Shown here piece after piece: positions 9,883-21,020 of a DNA stretch of 64,000 nucleotides (positions are counted from its first letter, which is position 1; the number at the start of each line of letters is the position of its first letter). This DNA comes from Obelidium mucronatum (taxonomy: Eukaryota; Chytridiomycota; Chytridiomycetes; Chytridiales; Chytriomycetaceae). The stretch covers positions 124,001 through 188,000 of the forward strand of contig JAIVFH010000058.1 of NCBI GenBank assembly GCA_025765595.1, written 5' to 3'. The position numbers and the translations under genes were made by a program. The notes under the pieces were generated by a model. The model saw nothing but the letters and a program-made list of their open reading frames with translations, was not told where the DNA came from and did no database searches.

Positions 9883-12800
9883 TTATTCGACATCTCCATC
9901 ATTCACTTCCTCCGCAACAACACGAGATGAATCTTGCAATTCCTCAAGATTGTTTCCAGTCTCATTGTTGCCTTCTTGTTGGCTTTGAGAGGCTTGATCT
10001 TCAGCAGGCGTCAAATGAGCGGCATCAGCTTGACGAAATCCAAGGGTCTTGTACCAGTCAGTCAGCATCTCGGCTTGCTCAGTTTTGTCCAGGGATTGAG
10101 AATAATCAAAGAAAATAGTGGCATAGCTCCAGAAAAGTCTCCATCAAACTTCTTTCCAGTCACTGGATGTCTGTTTTTGAAGTATTTTGCAAAAAAAACC
10201 TAGAAACATGTAAATTAACCACATAAACAACAAATACTCACCATAGACACAACTTGTTTCTCCAGAGTCTCCTCAGTACTTGAGAATTGAGATCCAAATT
10301 TGTGTCTTGGATCATCCTCAAAGAGTTCCTTCTTTGCTTCGTCAAAGTCGAGTGGTCTTCTAGCAAGAGATTGTCAGGGGGGTGGTGATCCACACAAAAA
10401 GTTGGCAACATACCCAAAGTGGCTGTCACCGGGGCTGCACGCTCTAAAACCAATAAATAAACTATCCCAAATGTCAAAAATGATGATTGAAACATGTCCT
10501 TGCACGCTGGTGAAGAAATATTGAAACTGTCAACAGAGAATTATATCTTTATAAAAATGTAACAAGAAGCAATGATGGGTTGGGTAGATGGTACTATTTG
10601 TCCTTATCGTTTTGGAGACCTTGATTCCAGTTGTAGCTCCAGTATGGTTGACATGCCCCATTGCTGCTGGCCCACAAAGCACCCAATTTACAGAGAATTT
10701 AGATTCAAGATCATCTTGTTGCAATGCTGTATGGACAATGATAGGCCACGCAGAGTTTTCTTGATTCCCAGGTTCAGCTTTAACTTGGTCAGTCAAGATC
10801 AGCAAGCCTTCCAATGATGCAATCAGATTCACAATTTGCTGAAATGGTAGTCTTGAGTGCCCCAGATCAATCTTGTCTGTTCCTTTGAGGAAACAATCAG
10901 AAAATGGAAGATTGGGGACATGCTTAGATGGCATATTTGAATAGAAGTAGGGCATGGCCTGCAGCAAAAATTAGGTTTTGAATTAATATTGCCAAATCAC
11001 CTTACCTTTTTCTTGATACAAGCTAAAAAAGTAGCACAACGAGCTGCTCTCTCCAAATTGGTAAGGCTGTTGTTGTGCATAGCTTCAGCAATTCTTCGAA
11101 GGTCCCTGGCAAAGTTTGCCTCCTTTTCAAATCCAAGCTCTCTCAAACCCAACTCAACAGCTACAGTTGTGAACTCCTTTGCCATTTCAAAGTTTTGTGG
11201 ATCCCGACCTGCCCAACCAAGTGTGAAAATAGGATTAGTCCCACGTTCTGCAAGTGTCATCCATGCCTTGCCACAAAGCTCATCATCAAATCCTCCTTGC
11301 CAGATAGCTTCTACCAACCGTTTATAACAGTGTGTCCAATCATACAGGAATACCAGTTTTTTACTTGGGTTGAAGGGGTTTGCCTCTGGCTGAGACAAGT
11401 TGTTGATGAAATCAATTCCATCTTCAAAAGACTCAATCAAAACAAATGGATAAAAAACACATATGCGCTCCATTGATTGATCTCAGGTATTGTGAGAGAT
11501 GGAGCAGCAAGAGCCAGAATAATCCCAAAGACTTGTTGAGCCCACAGGACATTCCCATCAACGTCAACCCAATGAAGGTTTTCACCAGTGAGATTATGCA
11601 TGTACAAAGCATCCTCAATAGCCCAAGCAGATTCTTGGGAGACAACACGCTTGGCAAGAGTAAGAGCCCTGCTCAACCATTTCTGCTTTTCTGATGAGGA
11701 GTTTGGTAGTAAACTCAGCTTGCGAACAGAAGCAACAGGGGTTTGACAAGATGGGTAGTGATTTGATTGCTCTTCATGAATGTGAGACACTTCCGAGATA
11801 AACCTTTGTAGGCCTTTTTCCAACTGATCCAATAAAGCACCTTTTTGGCTGCACCCAATAAGTCCCCAGCACATTCGGCAGCCAATAGTGCAGAGTTCTT
11901 ATAGAGCTGAGTCACAGTTGTTGCCCGGTTCCATCCACAATTGATGAGTGAACCAATTCCAGCGCCATCTTGAGTAATCCAGCTAAGATGAATCCCACGT
12001 TTATCAAATTGTTCTATAATAGCCATCCAAATTTCATGACTAGTAGACTCATCAGTAGAATCAACAATATACTCTTGTACAATATCAGTTATCTGCAGCC
12101 GTAGGGAGTCTGGGCATGTGTAGAGTGCAAGATGGGTTTCCCAAACTGCAGCAGCAAGACATATTGCAAGCAAATGTTCATCAGTTTCTTTCAGAATGCT
12201 TGAAAGTTTGACAGATTCATCCAAACACATTATTTCCAATTCTTTCATTTTGTCCAGCGTAGCAGGAAATAAATCATCATCATCGCCTTAGAGTTGACAG
12301 CTCGCTTCTGATTCTTTAACCAATTGATTCAAACGTAGACTGCAACAAAATGATTTGGATTCAAGGATGTCAATAGACAAAGCTGCATTTCTGTGAATGG
12401 GCTTTGGTGCTAGTTTATTTTTTAATTAAACGAACAATCAAAACATCTCTACGTACCATCATTATCAACGCCTTCCTTTTGTTGAGAAACCTTTTTGTTG
12501 AGTTTTTGCTGCTGATTGGTCAACAATTGTGAGAGGTGCAAGCTCAAGAGGGACATCAAATCCAGGCTTGTTGTCAAACAAAGGTAAATTCTTTGTGGGA
12601 ACTTTTCATTCTCGAATAATAGAATGTCTTTTGGATCCTCAAGATCTTTAAGGAGTCTTTTCGTTTCATGAAGACTGTCATTCAGAATTTCTGTGAACTA
12701 TTTGTGAAATTATTAGTTTTTTTTTTAAATAACATGAGCTGTATTCTGTAATAAACACTTTGTCGAACTGTTAATCCCCCTCCAATTTCTTAAATTGGTT

Positions 12801-14400
12801 TAACAAGACCCGGCCCCATTTACTCTATTCACCGCCTACCAACACTGTGAAATTATTAGTATTGCATCCATTAAATTGATCGATTAAAGTAGGACAAACC
12901 TCTTTCTTGGATTGAACAATGTCCTTGATAACCCAGCGACCAAATCGTTTTTCAGCGCCCCCATAGTCTTGTGCGCCTTCGATGACACGCTTCCCGTTTC
13001 TAAACTCAGCAAACCACTTCTTTCCTTCCCAAATCAGTGACCACCAATCAAAAGTCCTCGGCCATTCTTTGCAGCATACTCCTGCTTTTGCTTGAAAAGT
13101 GGTCAGAATGACCAAAAGCATTGGCGCAGCTTGTTTTTTCTCATGAAGCCGTTGGAAAGTTTGAAATCAGGCATTTGGAGAGCAGCAGATTGATCCCCAG
13201 CAACATTCAAATGACTAACTCCAGGGTTGGTGTTGGCAGATACGCTGTTGCCACAGAGATGCTCATAGGTCTCGGTCCCACCAATTTTACACTGCCGCCA
13301 GAATTGGTACCAAAAGTTGTAAAGTCAATCAGAATAACAAAGGCAAGCTGCCATTCCAGATAGATTCTTGGCACAGTAAGCCTTGATCTTATTTCAAGTT
13401 TTAGTACCAAGAATTTAGAAACCAAACACCACCTGCAAAAATACCTGAGAGAAGAGACCAATGGATAGTGCAAAGAGCAAGGCATCAACCATTGCTGTTC
13501 TAGTCAACGGATTCGGGTTGCTTTTGTCCAGCACTTGGATTAAATGAAGATGCCGACGTTAAGTGGAACCAAGAATAAACTTGATATATCAAAGTTCTGA
13601 ACGGAGTTTTGAAATTGTACTTGTCAGATTTCTGATTCGACAATTTGATGTTTCTAGTCCAGGCAGATTCGCATTTTTCCTCTGTCAAACTACCGGTGGA
13701 CATAGGGACTTCTGGAGTAATCGCGGAATCCAATTGCTGAGCGCTAATAGGTGTAGAAGAAATTGGCAGCACTACCATTTCATCTTGTGGCACAAATCTT
13801 TTGGATTTCAGGCCAAGAATTGCAAGCTGTATTTCCACACCATTGGCTCAATTTTCTGGAAACAGAAGTGATTGCAGCGGAGTTTTTGGATGTGAAACCA
13901 GATAGTTGCGAATTCCCTCAACACTTGCTGCAGAGTACCAAGATGTGCTTGCAGTGGTTCCAGTGAAGACAATTCCGGATTTTTGAATATCAAACGTGTG
14001 GATCTCAAACTAATAAGATTGGCAATTATCTTGAGCTTGAAAACCGGCTCGTTTCTTGGAGGGAATACATTGACAGGTACAAGGACTGGCTTGTTCTTGA
14101 AGAGAATAGCTGTAATGTAGAAAGTGAGCAACAATTGTATTATGAGCATAACAAGAAGATTACCACTGGAATCTGGGGGGGGGGGGCAGTGTCCATTTTC
14201 GTCCTGCCTGCATTTGTTCAAGCTACACCAACAACCAACTTTAGTAATAGAGCGCTCTCACCTTGTCCATCATCTGACTCAATTGGCTGTGGCAATTGGA
14301 CTTGGCACTTCTTTGGTATATTTTCGACAGCTTCATTGTGTTTATCCTGGCTGGTTTCGGCTGTCACAGTGTCCACCCCTGTGAAGCAAAAGTTAATCAC
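9883..14400 (-). pseudogene. Multi-exon gene of unknown function with several frameshifts
   Basis: A long stretch of protein-like minus-strand sequence whose frame changes repeatedly. Clear coding blocks lie at 13500-13838, 12825-13121, 11875-12248, 11450-11874, 10997-11450, 10580-10967 and 9883-10400. At least two junctions look like true introns: one between 10997 and 10967 (AAAAAG|GTAAGG ... CTGCAG|GCC) and one near 10200-10240 (GTGAGT...TTCTAG). Others are single-base frame changes at homopolymers: an A-run near 11835, a T-run near 11450, a T-run near 10150 and an A-run near 12605. Recognisable pieces such as FLYDWTHCYKRLVEAIWQ and YATIFFDYSQSLDKTEQAEM match no family I know. Either a decayed gene or TE ORF, or a real gene with assembly indels. 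The N-terminal exons are unresolved. Confidence 0.45.
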
Positions 14401-14654
14401 ATAGACAAGGTATATTCAAAAATTGAGCTCACATATGCCCAATGATGCATTTGCTGGCTCTTCTCATTGTTTCTTTTTTGTGAAAATCACAGCAGTGATT
14501 CAAACTGGAAAACTCCCCGAAAAACACCTGATAAATCAATAAAGAGGAAATGACTCGCTTCTGAAAGTTATTGGTTCTGGTTGTGGAACTTCTATTTTTC
14601 TTGCGGTGATATGCTAACTGTGGTTATCTTTGTATGTAGGACCAAATCAACCAA

Positions 14655-14895
14655 ATTGGAAACAGATATATCTGCACATAACTTTTCCGCATCAATTGCG
14701 CTATTATTGAGACCGTTGGCATTCCTGTAGTGGGCCCTGATAGACGTTGAAATGAAAGTTTCTTTTTTTATTTTAATTAAATCTGAATCTTTATTGGAAA
14801 TTTCAGTAACGGAGATCTCTGCGTAACACTTTTCTGCATGGATTGTGCTATTGCTGAAGGTGGTGGTGCGTCTGTAGCAGGCCCTGATAGAGCAA
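14655..14895. repeat. Two diverged tandem copies of a roughly 90-bp unit
   Basis: Segments at about 14655-14745 and 14796-14893 are alike: both start ATTGGAAA, contain an ATCTCTGC/ATATCTGC and AACTTTTC/CACTTTTC stretch, then TTG(C/T)GCTATT, and end with GGCCCTGATAG, about 145 bp apart. They lie between the degenerate gene and the Harbinger remnant and may be subterminal repeats of a transposon, although I found no matching partner on the other side. Confidence 0.45.
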
Positions 14896-14899
14896 AAAG

Positions 14900-15367
14900 T
14901 TTAGGTGAGGGGGGTAAAAGGATACCCCCCTAAGACGAAATTTTTCACTTTTTGTAAAAGTAGAGCGGAATCACCACCCACCTGAGAGATTGTAACTATT
15001 TAATCAAATAAATTTAATCAAGACAATTTAATCAACTCAAAATCAATAAAAAAATTTACCTTGGATTTTAATTTGTTTTTAATTGTTGACAGGGTCTTCG
15101 AAACTTTGGTTCAAACAAAGCTTCCCTCAGACGGGCAACTTGCAGCAGGAACTGGAATAAGCAACTCTTCTTTGTTTGACTAAAAATAAATTAAGTGGAG
15201 GCAGAAAGATTTCAAAATATTTTTGAGCGAAAAATATTTCAAAACATTTTTTTAAGATTTGTTTTAGGACCTGTTTCAAGTCGTGGATTTTTTTCGAAAG
15301 AAGGAAAAATGTGTTTTCCATTTCCTTCTTCTGTTTCAAGTACCATTAAAAAAATACTAACAGCTAC
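14900..15367. other. Spacer before the Harbinger-associated gene
   Basis: An AT-rich gap. Near 14908-14930 a G-run and a C-run (AGGGGGGTAAAA...TACCCCCCT) could form a short hairpin. Polypurine and T-rich sequence precedes the ATG at 15368. No gene was seen. Confidence 0.35.
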
Positions 15368-16426
15368 ATGGCCCCTCCCACTGGCTCCTCTGAAACACAG
15401 ACTAGAAAACGCGGGCGTCCAAAAAAAGAAGCATCTACAGAAGGCAGCGAGCAGCCTACTACAGCTGCAAGCTGGAAGGATCCTTCAAAGATTGCCAAGA
15501 TGTTCATGCTGCAATGCCAAACCCATTCTGACTACTTCATTGAGGGCAAGGACAAGAATGACAATGCAACTGGCTGGGATCGGATTTTATTTGACCTTAA
15601 TCTTGCCTTTGTCGAAGATGTGGCATTGACCATGGACCAGTTGAAGGCTGCCCTACCAGCAGTATAAAGGCAAATACAAGACCCATTGCGCTGCCATGAT
15701 CAATGAAACTGGAAACAAGAAGGCTCCAAAAACTCCTGCTTGGTTTGACGACGTCCATGCAATCCTTGGTCCTCGCAAAGGTTTAGGGGCCATGAGTTTT
15801 GGAAACAGTGATGGACTTGAGATTGGAATCACATCAGCAGAAGAAGCTACCCGCTCGGTGTCTCTGATTGATGTTCTTCTGTCGAAACCGACGCCAATCG
15901 ATGGAGATTTACTGGACTCCGGCAGGGATTCTGATAGTTCAGATTCAGAATCTACAGCAAAGAGACAGAAGAAGTTGTCAACCACGGCGGAACAAAGGAG
16001 AGTTGCAGTTTCAATGAATGCTGGGAGTATTGGATTGCCTACAAAGTCTCGACGCCGCAGTGATGAATCTGCTGATAATTCTGCATCAGAGATTGTTGCT
16101 CCTTTTGACTCAAAGAAAAAGGTAATACGTAATTTACACATGTGAATAATGACTTACAGGATGTACAGAAGCAAGACCTAGCCGCTGCCGTTGCTGCTGT
16201 TGGAACAGGAATCAACGAAGGAATGGCTTCAATTGCAGGGTCTTTCAAGGACCTTGCCCAAGCAATTGGTGGAAAAGATAGTAGTTCTGAGGTTGTGAGA
16301 GCTGTTGATGTTTTGCAGAAGGAGATGCGGGAAGCAAAAGAGGAACAAAAGCGGTCCTCCGACGCGTTATTAGCAGTTCTTGGGCAGCTTGCTGCTTCTT
16401 TGCAAAGACCTGGAAACGGTGCTTGA
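15368..16426 (+). pseudogene. PIF/Harbinger-associated Myb/SANT-like DNA-binding protein (frameshifted)
   Basis: In PIF/Harbinger transposons a Myb/SANT-like protein helps the transposase bind DNA and enter the nucleus. Here 15368-15660 begins with an AT-hook-like KRGRPKK and continues into a helical block with W and an ending QLKAAL. One base must be removed near 15655 for the frame to continue as QYKGKYKTHCAAMINETGNK and the conserved-looking FDDVHAILGPRKG. A short intron (16122-16159, 38 nt, GTAATA...TTACAG) then leads to a helical C-terminus ending at 16426. It converges on the minus-strand transposase 31 bp away, a common two-gene layout for these elements. The single frameshift makes it inactive unless it is a sequencing error. 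Confidence 0.6.
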
Positions 16427-16457
16427 GGAGTTGAATAAAAGAGAAGCAATTTTTATT

Positions 16458-17699
16458 CTATATTCCATACAAGTAATCCTTTATCAGATCTCTCTTTCTT
16501 CTTGCAACAGGGCCATTTTCGGCGACTTCGGTCATGCCGATTGGCACTGTAGCTTCGGCAGCCATTGCTGCAGCTTCGGCTTCTTTCCACGACTCCTGAA
16601 ATACATCCAACACTGTATCATCACCAAGAAGAATCATTATGTTATGCAGAATTATTGCTGACTCAATAATTTCCGCTTGCTGTTCAGTTGCATCTCTCCC
16701 ATTTTCCTCCCTTTGTTGCTGCTTCTGGTCCAATGGACGTTGAAACCGTCGAAAACGTCCTTTCAACCGTCCAATCCCAATTTCTACAACTCTACGAGTA
16801 GCGGAATGTTTCTGGTTGTATCGCCGTTGATCGCGTGGCATGGCTTGTTTAATTTCATACGGAATCATCACATGCTTGAACAGCGCATACCCAGAATCAG
16901 CCACCAAATGACCATTTTGTGGCAATATGTCGATTATTGTTCTTGAAAATTTGCTCATATTGTAGATGAGCTTGTCATTATTACTTCCAGGTCGAATATC
17001 GTACGAGCGAATCAACATCGTGTGGTCCATGACAATCTGAACGTTGAAAGCTGGAAAGAAGTGGCGGCAATACCACCCTTCAAAGTCATGAGGTCTCTCA
17101 ATTGGAAACAATGATCCATCAATGGCAAGGTATGTGTTTGGAAATCCAGCAAACTCCTCGAATCCCTCCTTTAGCTTGATCCACTCTTCTGCAGAGTTTG
17201 GAAGACAAACAAAAGCTGATTTCATTCGAGTGTTGATGACTTTTGTGATTTGCCAAACAGATCGAGAGGCAGTTGACTTGCTCATGCCAAACAAAGAAGC
17301 CGACTCATCCAAAGTGCCAGGATGAGTTAAGTAATGAAGAGTCAATGCAAATCGATCAATAATGTTGTATCGGGCGTTATGGTGGAGGGGTGGATGAACT
17401 GCGGGCCTATTCGAGCTCAAGCATTTCTGCCATCTTGTAGAATGAAGACTTGTTTACTCTGAACTTCTGTTTGAACCACATCTCGTCATACTCCGTCTTT
17501 CCTTTAACTGAGTTCCATACGCTTTCTGGAGCAGTTCTGGCATGCACTGACGGACTGCGAAACGAACGGCCATCAGATGTTGCAGCGACAACAGTGACAA
17601 ACGCTGCAGCCGAACTGACCAAAGCTGCAATAGTTGTTGCAACAAGCAACACCAGTGATGGCTGCCATTTCTGTTGGTGTTGTCATGTCTTGCTTTGAA
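16458..17699 (-). pseudogene. PIF/Harbinger transposase (DDE nuclease, HARBI1-like), frameshifted
   Basis: The nuclease cuts and pastes the element at the DNA level. The main open frame (16458-17417) has the family landmarks: a helix-turn-helix-like SMSKSTASRSVWQI region, AIDGS with the first acidic residue, YYCR-like GWYCRHFF, the GSNND motif, ADSGY with the second Asp, NQKHSATRRVVEIGIGRLKG with the catalytic Glu, and a C-terminal helix with LHNIMI. The N-terminal part (17420-17652) carries the usual FRVNKSSFYKMAEML stretch but is one base out of frame with the rest near 17415. A second shift is possible near 17650. Terminal inverted repeats and a TWA target duplication were not found. Confidence 0.75.
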
Positions 17700-18896
17700 T
17701 ATTTTGTCAAAACAATAGAGGTGGTAGAAAAATAGAGCAAGAAATAGAGGTTGGGAACCTCTTTTTTTTTTCCAAAAACAAAAGAGGAAACAATAGACGT
17801 CTATTTCGGTGGCAGAAAAAACAAAATACTTTACCTCAAGCCAGTCAATGCACAACTCTACAATGTTCAGGACAGGTAGGGAGGAGAGGGAGAACTTTGG
17901 CGGCATTTTAGAGAAAAAAATATTTAAGTGAAAAAAAACTGAGCAAAAAATAAAAAAAGCCGATGCTAAAACACAACCATTAAGCACCACCATAAAGCAC
18001 CTGGTAAGCCCTTTTGGAGCACCTGTTACACCGTGTTCTAACATCAGTGTCACACAAGAAGAAAATGCAGGTTTGGAGTGAATTCAAAGGTGGATGGAGA
18101 TGCAATGTTTGTCAAGTGATCTTGGCCAATCTTCCACCTTTGATACAACAAAGAAATGAAGCGTCGCAAAAACATACAAGTCGACTTCCAAGTTTTCTCC
18201 GGGCCAACGTCACACACAAAACGGAAAAGGTTATGTTGAGTATTACGCATAAAAGATACAATATCACTTGCACTACTTAACAGAGATTAGAAATAAACTA
18301 TAAGTTGTACGGATTGAATAATTCAACCCGAATCTTTATTGTTAGAATAAAAGGAGTTTCTGTGATTCGAACCTGGGGCATAACGCTCTCGAAGCCAGCT
18401 CCTTGACCGCTTCACCAAGTCCATCTTTCCTGCATGCTTTCCAAACCAAAACACAATAATACATTGGCCGTGCGCTGCCGAGATTAAGGGACGCCTTAAC
18501 CAGAGATGGGTTATGCTTTTGGACCTTGGCGGCATGTGGTTTTATCAGCTGCTCACATGTAGAAAGATGAAGACATTTTGTAAATGTAACCTTTATTATT
18601 GAGTATTAACGCCGTCAGACGGCGATAAATTTCCCCTTTACTAATTTCCCCCAATTGGAAATAGCCATGTCAAGTTGATGCACCGCGTCAATGGGCAAAT
18701 GGGATACGAGGTTTTCAACCTCAACAGGTCTCAATGGGACCATGTAAAAGACTAAAGCAACAGTAAAACGCTATAAAAGCGGAGTCTGTGGCAGGGAAAA
18801 AGACAACAACTTGTCTCCTGACAAACAATTAACCACATAAAGCTTACATTAGCTCGCCGCAAATCAACAGGTTATATTATTAATTTATTAATTTTA
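17700..18896. other. Mostly non-coding region with a tRNA-like stretch
   Basis: No supportable protein gene. T-runs and A-runs are frequent near 17750-17950. On the minus strand, 18365-18425 has an A-box-like TGGTGAAGCGG and a B-box-like GGTTCGAATCA about 40 bp apart, but the acceptor and T stems do not pair, so it is not a functional tRNA. 18590-18890 holds nothing I recognise. Confidence 0.35.
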
Positions 18897-19480
18897 TCAA
18901 TTTTTTATCAGTTTGAGCAACATCAATATTCTTAGACAATGCCGAACTAGAGAACCGTTATAGTCTTGACCAAGATGATAGGCAAGATGATGGTCCTGAT
19001 CCAGATTATTCAGACAGACCCAATTTTTCCAACGCTGACAACAGACCATGTTACTTGGCTTGAAGATCATACAACATCTCATTTGGGACAGCTGCTGTGG
19101 CAGTAGACTGATTAACAAAGAAGTCAACAATGCTCTCACATCAGAGAGTGTCTCAGTAACAGCATTTTTGTTCTGTGGATCCCTTCTCTGGCTCACAGAT
19201 TCCACAGCCTCCAAAACAGACTCTTGCATTTTTCTCAAAGTTGGTCTACAAGGTGCTGCTGAAGCTGTGGTGGTTGTTGATGATATTTCTGCTGTGGTTG
19301 GTGCTGTTGTGGATGATGGTGTTAAAATGCATTTGGGGGATTTTGCAACAGACTTCCACCCATTTCCTAGCAGAAGCTATGCTCTTCTCTTTACGTTGCT
19401 CTTTGGAAAACGGTGCCTAATTAGCATTGAAAACATGAAAATTCTCCGGGCAATAAGATTTGCATAGTTCCTCCAGTGAA
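18897..19480 (-). pseudogene. Degenerate protein fragment, possibly a transposon DNA-binding subunit
   Basis: On the minus strand, 18897-19238 encodes LRKMQESVLEAVESVSQRRD followed by helical sequence. Upstream Ser/Thr/Pro-rich sequence up to about 19400 is out of frame with it. The layout loosely resembles the C-terminal half of Harbinger Myb-like proteins (low-complexity linker, then a helical tail), but similarity is too weak to name it. Confidence 0.25.
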
Positions 19481-19645
19481 ACGGATTTCATCAAGTTGAG
19501 TGTCAATTTTTGTTAGACCCATTCCAGACTTGATTCCTGCCACCTTTTCAACCCCTGCCCTTGCCAAAGAAATACAAGTGGCCCCAGACTTGAAAGCAAG
19601 CCCTACAGAGATGTATGAGTCTTAAGCAGCATTTTCAGCTAGAGC

Positions 19646-19646
<1 letters not shown>

Positions 19647-19675
<29 letters not shown>
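19647..19675. repeat. 29-base cytosine homopolymer
   Basis: An uninterrupted C-run separates a degenerate fragment on the left from an unrelated GC-rich tract on the right. It could be a genuine microsatellite or a polishing artefact at an assembly junction. Confidence 0.8.
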
Positions 19676-19676
<1 letters not shown>

Positions 19677-19810
19677 CAGATCCCGCCAGCAATCACCTCT
19701 TGGCACTGACGTTGACGGGGCATATGCATCATGCATAGCCGGGGGCCCCGTTTTGGCTGCCCCCTCTCCGCCCCTTTTCCAAAAATCCATAGTTCAGGTT
19801 CTGCTCCAGA

Positions 19811-20731
19811 TCAAGATCCAGTCAGGCGCCTATCAATCCGGCGCTGCTCATCGCTGCTTTTCCTACAGTTAAGAGTGTGGCAAGTACTGTAGTAGTGAGT
19901 ACTTACTTCAATGATCGCCCATGATCCAGATCCAGATCCAGAGCTTCGCCCGGCCCCTGCGCGCTCCGCTGCCGCCACGTCATCCCACCCACTGTGGACA
20001 GCAGCGGCAGACGCGCGAGGACCCCCGTTGTAGGGATTTTTGTTTGTCTGCTGCATTCGGTGGTATGGTTTGTTTGTTGTGGTTGCACGCGTCGGAGTTT
20101 TAAAGATATTCACTTTTTTTAATGCACTATCAATAGAAATACGTTGACGCGTGGTGTTTGAGAGGGTGGGACTGCTGAATGGCAATGATGACATTGATGG
20201 CAGGGAACCGACTCTGCTGCGTACCTTTTGCCCCTTCTCCTTGTTCTTTTGCGCTACTTTTTGTTTCTTATCATCCTTTGGTGTCTTCTGTTTCAAACAC
20301 AGTGGTGGTTGAATTGTTGTCTTGGGTGGACTTTCATACAAGTGTGTCCTCTCTCCATCAATCTCATCCACAGCCATGATTTGAAGACTTCTAGAGGGTC
20401 CGCGGACTTCAGCGACAGATCCAGCATGATCAAGAGACCTTAATGGAGTAGCGGCAGTGGTGTTGGCTGCTGCAGCAAGAGTAGCTGATGAGACAGGGGC
20501 AGCGTGAGTCTGGTCACTTGATTCTTCAACGGCCAAGTCACCAAGCAGATCTTTGTCAATTTCATTGTTGCTGCTTTGATGGGAGTCTTCTGTGTCTGAG
20601 CTTTCGTTATTGCTCTTGCTTGATTCACTATCCCCACCACCATCTTCAAACACATGGTCACTATTATTGATATCCCACTGGATCCATTTAGCTCTTTTCA
20701 CTGGAGTGGGACAGTCACGGTTGCCTGTGCG
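19811..20731 (-). CDS. Hypothetical low-complexity protein, probable exon
   Basis: A long open frame. Its first part (above 20731) looks like intron, because an acceptor TTGCGCACAG sits at about 20732-20741 just before GNRDCPTPVKRAKWIQWD. The rest is Asp/Ser/Asn-rich, then Thr/Ala-rich, then Lys/Gln-rich with KTPKDDKKQKVAQKNKEKGQ, and ends in Gly/Ser repeats. No domain was recognised. A further coding-like block on the same strand at about 20865-21020 (KWSAFLGNKKARRTTLEERL) may be an upstream exon. Given the surroundings, part of a transposable element is as likely as a host gene. Confidence 0.35.
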   Translation of the reverse strand, partial: RTGNRDCPTPVKRAKWIQWDINNSDHVFEDGGGDSESSKSNNESSDTEDSHQSSNNEIDKDLLGDLAVEESSDQTHAAPVSSATLAAAANTTAATPLRSLDHAGSVAEVRGPSRSLQIMAVDEIDGERTHLYESPPKTTIQPPLCLKQKTPKDDKKQKVAQKNKEKGQKVRSRVGSLPSMSSLPFSSPTLSNTTRQRISIDSALKKVNIFKTPTRATTTNKPYHRMQQTNKNPYNGGPRASAAAVHSGWDDVAAAERAGAGRSSGSGSGSWAIIEVSTHYYSTCHTLNCRKSSDEQRRIDRRLTGS

Positions 20732-21020
20732 CAAATGTAGATAAGAAACAAACACCCAACATTCAAGAAGTAAAATAACAGTAAGTGGGTGTAAATTCTC
20801 GAAAAAATAGTTATTTGTGGTTTTATTGTCAAAGATCACGGTGAGTGGTCAGTGTGTATAGCATTCTATCTTTGTTTTAGCTCCAACACTTTTCTTATAA
20901 ACCCGGAGTTAGTCTGAAACACGCATTTGAGGTATTTCAGTCTTTCTTCCAAAGTTGTACGTCTGGCTTTCTTGTTTCCAAGGAAAGCTGACCACTTACC
21001 AACCTTAGAATCCAGATGTG

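Noticed and set aside
18340..18430. A functional tRNA gene on the minus strand
   Set aside because: A and B box motifs are present but acceptor and T stems do not pair, so only a tRNA-like remnant is supported.
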